Shown: in pieces, positions 6,093 through 13,030 of the stretch
Numbering within the stretch: position 1 is the stretch's first letter
Layout of the letters: each line of letters opens with the position of its first letter
Assembly: GCA_023427085.1 (NCBI GenBank)
Contig: JAEZBO010000171.1
Span: 1-13,030, forward strand
DNA: 13,030 nucleotides
Origin: Pseudomonadota bacterium
Lineage (GTDB): Bacteria; Pseudomonadota; Gammaproteobacteria; Burkholderiales; Burkholderiaceae_B
Direction of reading: 5' to 3'
Notes under the pieces: model-generated
Seen by the model: only the letters and a program-made list of their open reading frames with translations
Databases searched by the model: none
What the model was told of the DNA's origin: nothing
Position numbers and translations under genes: made by a program

Positions 6093-6630
6093 CGTTTCCT
6101 CCTACCACTCTGAGGGGCGGCCGCCGGCCACGCACCGCCTTGGCGGCCTGGCGCGGCTCTTCCATCTGGCGCAGCGCGGCGCGGGCGCGGCCCAGCCGCG
6201 ACATCAGCGTGCCGATCGGCACGTCCAGCACCTGCGCGGCTTCCTGGTACGACAGTCCTTCGACCACCACCAGGTGCAACGCCTCGCGCTGGTCGGCCGG
6301 CAGCGTCATGAAGGCGCGCTGCAGCTGGCTCAGCCGTACCGCGTGTTCCTGCGTGGCCGGCACGCTGGCCTTGTGGGCCTCGTCGAGCGCGCAGGCTTGC
6401 CGCGCGGCGTGCTGGCGCCGGCGCCATTCGCTGATGAAGGTGTTGTGCAGGATGGTCATCAACCAGCTGCGCAGGCTCTCGACCTTGCGCAGTGCCTTGC
6501 GCTGCGTGTAGGCCTGCACCAGGGCGTCCTGCAGCAGGTCTTCGGCGTCTTCGTGGCTGTGCGCCAGCGTGCGCGCGTAGCGGCGCAGCAGCGGCAGGTG
6601 GTCGGTGATACTAGAAGGAGGGTCGTCCAT
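6076..6630 (-). CDS. ECF-type RNA polymerase sigma factor
   Basis: 184 aa, the usual ECF size. Sigma region 2 is at about 10-75, with DAEDLLQDALVQAY (28-41, core binding) and ESLRSWLMTILHNTFISEWRR (51-71, -10 recognition). Region 4 is at about 103-155, with LPADQREALHLVVVEGLSYQ and a helix-turn-helix EAAQVLDVPIGTLMSRLGRA. A basic tail of about 28 residues follows. The gene overlaps the anti-sigma gene by 17 bp, the standard arrangement for a membrane-controlled pair. It begins 28 bp after the rfbC stop with no Shine-Dalgarno before the ATG. A possible ECF-type promoter ends 10 nt upstream, so a nearly leaderless, autoregulated transcript is possible. The position next to anti-sigma plus DUF2076 does not match the RpoE-RseA-RseB-MucD locus. 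Confidence 0.92.
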   Translation of the reverse strand: MDDPPSSITDHLPLLRRYARTLAHSHEDAEDLLQDALVQAYTQRKALRKVESLRSWLMTILHNTFISEWRRRQHAARQACALDEAHKASVPATQEHAVRLSQLQRAFMTLPADQREALHLVVVEGLSYQEAAQVLDVPIGTLMSRLGRARAALRQMEEPRQAAKAVRGRRPPLRVVGGNDENER

Positions 6631-6640
6631 TTGTAGGTGT

Positions 6641-6666
6641 GACGGGCCGGACGGCGCTTTAATCCC
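6641..6666 (-). promoter_or_regulatory. Possible autoregulatory ECF promoter (GGGATT-N16-CGTC)
   Basis: On the minus strand GGGATT (6661-6666) and CGTC (6641-6644) are 16 nt apart, resembling the GGAAC-type -35 and GTC-type -10 boxes of ECF promoters. The CGTC ends 10 nt before the sigma ATG, so the transcript would have almost no leader, which fits the lack of a Shine-Dalgarno. The -35 box overlaps the rfbC stop codon. The match is loose and could be chance in GC-rich DNA. Confidence 0.3.
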
Positions 6667-7234
6667 GGCTATTACTTTTTGTTTCTGTTTCCGCCGCCAG
6701 CACCGCCGCGGCGGGCAGCGCGGCGCGATCCTTGTCCGACAGGATCGGCGGGCGCGTCAGCGGCCAGCCGATGCCCAGCGCCGGATCGTCCCACGCAATG
6801 CAGCGTTCGGCCGGGCGCGACCAGTAGTCAGTGGTTTGGTACAGCAGCACCGTGTCGTCCTCGAGCGCCAGAAAACCGTGCGCGAAGCCTTCGGGGATCC
6901 ACAGCTGCAGGCGGTTGGCGGCGCTCAGTTCGGCGGCGGTCCAGCGCAGATAGGTCGGCGACGCCGGCCGCAGGTCGACCGCGACGTCGAAGGCCGAACC
7001 GTGCACCACGCGCACCAGCTTGGCCTGCTCGTGCGGTGCGACCTGGTAGTGCAGGCCGCGCAGCACGCCGGCCTGCGAGCACGACTGGTTGCTTTGCACG
7101 AAGCGCGGGCTGCGGCCGATGGCGCGCGCAAAGGCCTGCTCGTTATAGCTCTCGAAGAAGGCGCCGCGGTCGTCGTGGTGGATCGTCGGTTCGATCACGA
7201 CGACGCCGGCGAGCTCGGTGGCATGGTGTTTCAT
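6659..7234 (-). CDS. rfbC: dTDP-4-dehydrorhamnose 3,5-epimerase
   Basis: 191 aa, normal for RmlC. This cupin enzyme epimerises C3 and C5 of dTDP-4-dehydro-6-deoxyglucose, the third step of dTDP-L-rhamnose synthesis. The catalytic dyad is visible as H62 (in GVLRGLHYQ) and D169 (in LSDKD), with R59, K72, PEGFAHGF (H119) and Y132 also in place. The usual VQDNHS substrate motif reads VQSNQS, a variant. The start at 7234 is taken because the ATGA overlap with the rfbD stop (7231-7234) gives translational coupling, there is no Shine-Dalgarno elsewhere, and MKHHATELAGVVVIEP is the family N-terminus; the open frame continues upstream but only with unrelated sequence. The sigma factor gene begins 28 bp downstream. 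Confidence 0.95.
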   Translation of the reverse strand: MKHHATELAGVVVIEPTIHHDDRGAFFESYNEQAFARAIGRSPRFVQSNQSCSQAGVLRGLHYQVAPHEQAKLVRVVHGSAFDVAVDLRPASPTYLRWTAAELSAANRLQLWIPEGFAHGFLALEDDTVLLYQTTDYWSRPAERCIAWDDPALGIGWPLTRPPILSDKDRAALPAAAVLAAETETKSNSRD

Positions 7235-8187
7235 GGGGATCGCAAAAAGGCCGGGTCTTCGCGCAGCTGGCCGATCGTCGCGGCCACGCCGTCCTGCCAG
7301 CGCGGCAGCGCCAGGCCGAAGCCGGCCTGCAGTTTGCCACTGTCGAGCACCGCGTGGGCGGGCCGCCGCGCGGCCTGCGGATAGTCGCGGGTCGCCACCG
7401 CGGCAATGGCGGCGCGGCCGGGTTCCAGCCAGCCGCGCGCCTGCGCGTCGTCGGCGATGGCGCGTGCATAGTCGTACCAGCTGCAACGGCCCTGGGCGCT
7501 GGCATGGTAGGTGCCCCAGGCCGCCTGGGCATCGACGGCCGCGACGTCGGCGGCGATGCGCCGCGCCAGTTCGATGCTGGCGCGGGCCACGTCGGTGGCG
7601 CTGGTCGGCGTGCCGACCTGGTCGTCGACCACCTTGAGCGGCTGTCCGGCCAGCAGGCGGCGCAGGATGGTCTTGAGGAAATTGCCGCCCCAGCGGCTGT
7701 GCAGCCAGCTGGTGCGCAGGATCAGGTGGCGCGGATTGGCGGCGGCCACGGCCTGCTCGCCGGCCAATTTGCTGCGCCCGTATTGCGACAGCGGATGGGC
7801 CGGATCGGTCTCGAGGTAGGGCTGCGCCTGGCCGCCGTCGAACACATAGTCGGTCGAATAATGGATCAGCGCCGCGCCGATGCGGGCGGTCTGCCGGGCG
7901 ATCGCCGCCGGCGCGTCGGCGTTGATGGCCTGCGCCAGCGCCGGCTCGGCTTCGGCGCGGTCGACCGCCGTGTAGGCGGCGGCGTTGATGACCAGCACCG
8001 GCCGCAGCCGCTCGATCAGCGCCTCGATCGTCCGCGGACGCAGCAGGTCGATCTGTTCGCGGCCGGCAGCCACCAGCTCGACGCCGTCGGGTGCAAGCGT
8101 GCGCTGGCTGTCCAGCAGGGCCTGGCCGAGCTGGCCGCTGGCGCCCAGCAGCAGCACGGTCGGGCGGCGCGGGGCGGCGGGCGTCAT
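7231..8187 (-). CDS. rfbD: dTDP-4-dehydrorhamnose reductase
   Basis: 318 aa, slightly longer than the usual ~300. NAD(P)H-dependent reductase of the extended SDR group that makes dTDP-L-rhamnose, the last step of the pathway. A Rossmann glycine motif GASGQLG (15-21), STDYVFDG (111-118) and the catalytic YGRSK (Y136, K140) are visible, with T112 as the third active-site residue; these sit eight positions after the Salmonella RmlD residues, explained by a longer N-terminus (MTPAAPRRP). It begins 46 bp after pgi with no clear Shine-Dalgarno, and its stop overlaps the rfbC start as ATGA. The rfbA and rfbB genes for the first two steps are not in the window, so the pathway depends on genes elsewhere. 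Confidence 0.95.
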   Translation of the reverse strand: MTPAAPRRPTVLLLGASGQLGQALLDSQRTLAPDGVELVAAGREQIDLLRPRTIEALIERLRPVLVINAAAYTAVDRAEAEPALAQAINADAPAAIARQTARIGAALIHYSTDYVFDGGQAQPYLETDPAHPLSQYGRSKLAGEQAVAAANPRHLILRTSWLHSRWGGNFLKTILRRLLAGQPLKVVDDQVGTPTSATDVARASIELARRIAADVAAVDAQAAWGTYHASAQGRCSWYDYARAIADDAQARGWLEPGRAAIAAVATRDYPQAARRPAHAVLDSGKLQAGFGLALPRWQDGVAATIGQLREDPAFLRSP

Positions 8188-8233
8188 GCGCGCACGTCTG
8201 CGTGAGGCCTGCCGGCGGACCGGGGCGCGCGCC

Positions 8234-9862
<1,629 letters not shown>

Positions 9863-10071
9863 GTCGAGGGGCGAGGGTGAACGTCGTAGAATGATGCCGG
9901 TTGCACGAGGTGTGACGGTAAGCGATATTTTGCTTCTGTGTCCGTTAGCGGCAGATTTGGCGGAAACTCGAGGGTATTCTTGCTGAGATTTTTTTGTGCC
10001 TGGCTGGCCAGGGCCGGACGTCCGAGCAAAAGTGCCGGCCCGGTTTGCAAGCGTCTTGGAACCGAAATGCC
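9863..10071. promoter_or_regulatory. Divergent regulatory region between pgi and galU
   Basis: This gap must hold promoters for both genes. On the plus strand TAGAAT (9887-9892) is a fair -10 hexamer but lacks a good -35 and would give galU a leader of about 170 nt. A T-rich run lies near 9989-9995. GGGCCGG (10011-10017) pairs with CCGGCCC (10035-10041) to form a stem about 30 nt before the galU start. No clear promoter for pgi is seen. Nothing resembles a known riboswitch or operator. Confidence 0.4.
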
Positions 10072-10911
10072 ATGAGACCCATTCGAAAAGCGGTTTTTCC
10101 AGTTGCCGGCCTCGGTACGCGTTTTTTGCCCGCGACCAAGGCGCTGCCTAACGAAATGTTGCCGGTCATCGACAAGCCGTTGATCCAGTATGCCGTCGAA
10201 GAAGCGGCCAAGTCCGGCATCACCGAAATGATCTTCGTGGTCGGGCGCAACAAGCGCGCCATCGAAGACCACTTCGACACGGCTTTCGAACTCGAGAAAG
10301 AACTGCGCGACAAGAACAAGAACGCGCTGCTCGAGACCGTCCGGCAGATTGTGCCGGACAACGTCAATTGTATGTACATCCGCCAGCCCGCACCGTTGGG
10401 GCTGGGCCACGCCATCCTGTGCGCCGAGCCGCTGGTCGGCAGCGAACCGTTCGCGGTGCTGCTGGCCGACGACCTGGTCGATAGCGAGATGCCGGTCACG
10501 TTGCAGCTGATGCAGGCCGCGCACGAATACGACGGCACCATCCTGGGCACCGCGCGCATCCCGGCCGAGGACGGCCGCCGGTATGGCGTGGTCGACGGCA
10601 TGCCGCTCAACGAGCGCGTCAGCCGGGTCTCGCGCATCGTCGAGAAGCCCGAGGGCCGCCAGGATGGCGACCTGCAGGGCGTGGCCGGCCGCTACGTGCT
10701 CGAGTCGCAGATCTTCGACTGCCTGCGCGAATGCGGCGTCGGCGCCTTCGGCGAATACCAGCTGGCCGACGCGGTCGCGATGATGGTGCACGACCGCCGG
10801 CCGGTTTATTCCTACCGCTACGAAGGCGACCGCTACGACTGCGGCAGCAAGCAGGGCATGTTCTCGGCCACCATCGCGCTGGGCCGCAAATACCATGGCC
10901 TGCACGTCTAG
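10072..10911 (+). CDS. galU: UTP-glucose-1-phosphate uridylyltransferase
   Basis: 279 aa. Makes UDP-glucose from UTP and glucose-1-phosphate for polysaccharide, LPS core and osmoprotectant synthesis. The nucleotide-binding motif GLGTRFLPATK (13-23) and PVIDKPLIQYAVEEA (31-45) are exact family signatures. LADD (131-134, metal binding), VEKP (190-193, catalytic Lys192) and GDRYDCGSK (252-260) follow. The frame is open for 26 codons upstream to an ATG at 9994, but the ATG at 10072 (MRPIRKAVFPVAG) is where the family begins; a weak GGAA lies about 10 nt before it. The short-chain dehydrogenase gene starts 24 bp after its stop in the same frame, so the two are likely co-transcribed. Confidence 0.96.
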   Translation: MRPIRKAVFPVAGLGTRFLPATKALPNEMLPVIDKPLIQYAVEEAAKSGITEMIFVVGRNKRAIEDHFDTAFELEKELRDKNKNALLETVRQIVPDNVNCMYIRQPAPLGLGHAILCAEPLVGSEPFAVLLADDLVDSEMPVTLQLMQAAHEYDGTILGTARIPAEDGRRYGVVDGMPLNERVSRVSRIVEKPEGRQDGDLQGVAGRYVLESQIFDCLRECGVGAFGEYQLADAVAMMVHDRRPVYSYRYEGDRYDCGSKQGMFSATIALGRKYHGLHV

Positions 10912-10935
10912 CAGCGCCGCGGCGGGCGCGTCCGC

Positions 10936-11688
10936 GTGAACGTATTGATCACCGGCGCGACCGGCGGCATCGGCGCCGCGCTGGCGCTCGAGTACGCGGC
11001 GCCCGGCCAGGTATTGATGCTGCAAGGCCGTCGCGCCGAGATCCTGGCCGACCTGGCGCGGCAGTGCCGCGACCGCGGCGCGCAGGTGCTGACCGCCGCG
11101 TTCGACCTGCGCGACGAGACCGCGCTGCGCGGCTGGATCGCGCAGGCCGACGCCGATCATCCGCTCGACCTGCTGATCGTCAACGCCGGCCTCAATACCG
11201 ATACCGGCCCCGACCGCCACGGCGAGTCGTGGCCGCAATCGCGCGCCGTCATCGATGTGAACCTGATCGCCGCGATGGTGACCGTCGACGCGGCGCTGCC
11301 CGGCATGCGCCGCCGCGGGCGCGGCCAGCTGGCGCTGGTCAGTTCGCTGGCGGCCTATTTCGGCCTGCCGGTCACGCCCTCGTACTGCGCCAGCAAGGCC
11401 GGCCTGAAAGCCTATGGCGAAGCCTTGCGCGGCTGGCTGGCGCCCGAAGGCCTGCGGGTCAACGTGGTCATGCCGGGCTACGTCGATTCGGCGATGATGC
11501 GGGCCATGCCCGGCCCCAAGCCGTTCCGGCTGAGCGCCGACCAGGCGGCCCGGCGCATCCGCTGCGGCCTGTCGGCCAATGCCGCGCGCATCAGCTTTCC
11601 GTTCCCGCTGAATTTCGGCACCTGGTGGCTGGCGGTGCTGCCGGCGCGGCTGTCGGGCTGGATCGTCGCGCGGCTGGGCTATCGCTAG
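10936..11688 (+). CDS. Short-chain dehydrogenase/reductase (classical SDR), substrate unknown
   Basis: 250 aa NAD(P)-dependent oxidoreductase. TGATGGIG (6-13) binds the cofactor and VNAGLN (82-87) supports the fold. The active-site set is N109, S137 (in LVSSLAA), Y150 and K154 (YCASK). R32-R33 after the second strand suggest NADP preference. The C-terminus is unusual: hydrophobic and aromatic, with FPFPLNFGTWWLAVLPARL (221-239), hinting at membrane association or a hydrophobic substrate. The GTG at 10936 is the only reasonable start because the TAG ending galU lies in the same frame just upstream; the ribosome site is weak. It follows galU by 24 bp, so a role with sugars or envelope lipids is likely but unproven. 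Confidence 0.85.
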   Translation: MNVLITGATGGIGAALALEYAAPGQVLMLQGRRAEILADLARQCRDRGAQVLTAAFDLRDETALRGWIAQADADHPLDLLIVNAGLNTDTGPDRHGESWPQSRAVIDVNLIAAMVTVDAALPGMRRRGRGQLALVSSLAAYFGLPVTPSYCASKAGLKAYGEALRGWLAPEGLRVNVVMPGYVDSAMMRAMPGPKPFRLSADQAARRIRCGLSANAARISFPFPLNFGTWWLAVLPARLSGWIVARLGYR

Positions 11689-11810
11689 CGTTGGCGGGGC
11701 GGCGCCGGCGGCCCGGTCGGGCGTTGGCGCATGGGCGCAAGCATGTCGAACTCAGGTGCCAGAGCCGCGGCGCGGCGTGGCGGCCCGTAGCGGCCGCGCA
11801 CTGGCCGGCG

Positions 11811-12887
11811 CTATCTGGGCTGCGGCGGATCGCCGGCCTTGATCAGCCCGGCCCGCCGCCAGGGGTTGCGCCGGCCGCCAAGCTTTTCCTTGACGTCGGA
11901 GAAGCGCCAGAACAGCCCGATCGCGCGGCCCCGGATGCCCGGTAGCGCAGCGGCGTCCAGTCCCACCCACGGCAGGAACGGGCTGCGCCGGCCATAGCCC
12001 CAGATCTCGATGCGCGTGCTCGGCCGCACGCTCGGCCCGCGGGCGTGAAAGCCCACGGTGTCGGCCACCACCAGCGTGTTCTTCCTGACCGCGAACGCGC
12101 GGGGCGCGCCATAACCCATGCCGGCCAGTTCGTGGGCATCGACACGCAGCGAGCCGCGCGCGCTCATGCGGTCGGCGCCGCTGGCCTGCGCGGCATCGAG
12201 CGAGCGCTGCTGCTCCCATCGCAGCCGCCCGGGCGTGAGGCGGTGCGAGCCCGGCACGTAGGTGAACGGGCCTTCGTCGGCCGCCACGTCGGTCAGGAAC
12301 AGCCAGGCCTTGACGCTGGGATGGAAGGTGTCGGCGTGCAGATGGGTCTGCGGATCGGGCGCCGCCTCGCGCACCTGCGACAGGATGGTCTGCACGTAAT
12401 TGAGCGGCTGCAGCCGGAACGAACCGACGTAGTCCAGCAGGCTCCGCCCTGCGCCACCGCGCAGCAGCGCGCGGGTCTGCGGCAGCGTGGCCAGTTGCGA
12501 GTCGTCCAGCGCGAACCGGCGTGTGATGGTGTCGCCCTGCAGCATCTCGCGCGCCGCCATCGGCGTGTCGAGCAGCTCGCGGCACAAGGCCTCGAACTGC
12601 GCCGGCGGCAGAAAATCTTCTTTCAGCACGAAGCCGTTGGCGTCGAACTGCGCGCGGTCGGCGGCGTCGATCGCGCCGGCCAGCCGCTGGCGCCGCCAGG
12701 CCGCCAGGCGGTGCGCCAGCCGCACGCGCGCCACGTGCAGGCCGGCGCGATTGAGCCGGCGGCTGCCGATCAGCGGATTGTCCTTGAAGGATTTGGCGCC
12801 GGTCGCCAGTTCGGCGATCCATACCGGCAACAGCAGCCAGCGCAGCAGACGCAGGGGCCAGGGACGGGAGGGGGCAGGGGATGTCAT
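11811..12887 (-). CDS. PhyH-type (phytanoyl-CoA dioxygenase family) 2-oxoglutarate/Fe(II) oxygenase with N-terminal hydrophobic segment
   Basis: 358 aa. The iron site is visible as HLHADTFH (H184-x-D186) and the distal His in GFHARG (H281), with R291 (RPSTRIEIWGY) placed to bind 2-oxoglutarate; a jelly-roll core spans about 80-300. An N-terminal stretch PLRLLRWLLLPVWIAELATG (11-30) is hydrophobic with flanking Arg and may anchor the protein to the inner membrane, unusual for a soluble family. The start at 12887 (MTSPAPSRPWP) is preferred over an upstream Met at 13022, because the added residues are Arg/Ala-rich filler; no clear Shine-Dalgarno supports either. It converges on the SDR gene across 122 bp. 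The substrate cannot be named from sequence; an envelope lipid or sugar is a guess from context. Confidence 0.85.
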   Translation of the reverse strand: MTSPAPSRPWPLRLLRWLLLPVWIAELATGAKSFKDNPLIGSRRLNRAGLHVARVRLAHRLAAWRRQRLAGAIDAADRAQFDANGFVLKEDFLPPAQFEALCRELLDTPMAAREMLQGDTITRRFALDDSQLATLPQTRALLRGGAGRSLLDYVGSFRLQPLNYVQTILSQVREAAPDPQTHLHADTFHPSVKAWLFLTDVAADEGPFTYVPGSHRLTPGRLRWEQQRSLDAAQASGADRMSARGSLRVDAHELAGMGYGAPRAFAVRKNTLVVADTVGFHARGPSVRPSTRIEIWGYGRRSPFLPWVGLDAAALPGIRGRAIGLFWRFSDVKEKLGGRRNPWRRAGLIKAGDPPQPR

Positions 12888-13030
12888 GCGGGCGGCGGTT
12901 CGCGACGCGAGGTCGAATCGGGAGAGTATGCCACTGTGGCCCCGCTCCCTGGCGGCGGCGCTTGGCCTGCCGTCGCCGCGGGCCAGGCCGGTTCGGACCA
13001 CGCCGCGGCCAGCCGCGCGCAACCGGGCGC

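Noticed and set aside
11689..11810. Terminator between the convergent SDR and PhyH genes.
   Set aside because: Only short GC stems and a repeated GCGTTGGCG are seen, with no convincing stem plus T tract on either strand.
12888..13030. Possible start of another gene (ATG at 12929 on the plus strand) or an N-terminal extension of the PhyH protein.
   Set aside because: The candidate products are short, Arg/Pro/Ala-rich and unrecognisable, and the ribosome-site spacing before 12929 is too short.

Overview
This is a very GC-rich window with dense, tightly packed genes. Protein features such as a GDIGTSV-type Kup, a TerC-CBS protein, an assimilatory nitrate reductase tail and RfbC/RfbD/Pgi/GalU suggest a betaproteobacterium, most likely a Bordetella/Achromobacter-type member of the Alcaligenaceae. 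That assignment is an inference from protein style, not from a marker gene. There are no rRNA, tRNA, CRISPR, phage or transposase features. Nearly everything reads as ordinary chromosomal housekeeping and envelope-related content.

Left part (1-811): the 3' end of an assimilatory nitrate reductase gene carrying a C-terminal BFD-type [2Fe-2S] domain, then a 52-residue two-helix membrane microprotein. The first 90 bases are a perfect reverse complement of bases 350-439 inside the same gene. The extreme left edge is therefore most likely a fold-back assembly artefact or contig end, and should not be trusted as native sequence.

Metal/potassium block (811-4349, minus strand): a TerC-CBS-CorC membrane protein, followed 68 bp downstream by the potassium transporter kup. 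A good intrinsic terminator (about 4387-4419) separates this block from the upstream minus-strand genes.

Long minus-strand block (4536-9862): pgi, rfbD and rfbC (nucleotide-sugar and central sugar metabolism), then only 28 bp later an ECF sigma factor, an overlapping single-pass anti-sigma factor and a DUF2076 protein. The sigma gene has no Shine-Dalgarno but a possible ECF-type promoter only 10 nt upstream of its ATG. The anti-sigma gene has the best Shine-Dalgarno in the window. Divergently from pgi, galU and a GTG-started short-chain dehydrogenase run on the plus strand (10072-11688). They converge on a membrane-anchored PhyH-type 2-oxoglutarate/Fe(II) dioxygenase (11811-12887, minus).

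Working together: Pgi, GalU and RfbC/RfbD supply hexose phosphate, UDP-glucose and dTDP-rhamnose for surface polysaccharide. rfbA and rfbB are not in the window. The sigma/anti-sigma pair is a cell-surface signalling module whose nearest candidate effector is the DUF2076 protein. I see no clearly new defence or mobile system. The points most worth a second look are the left-edge inverted repeat, the sigma/anti-sigma/DUF2076 unit, and the unannotated small membrane protein. The last 143 bases (12888-13030) hold no gene I can support.
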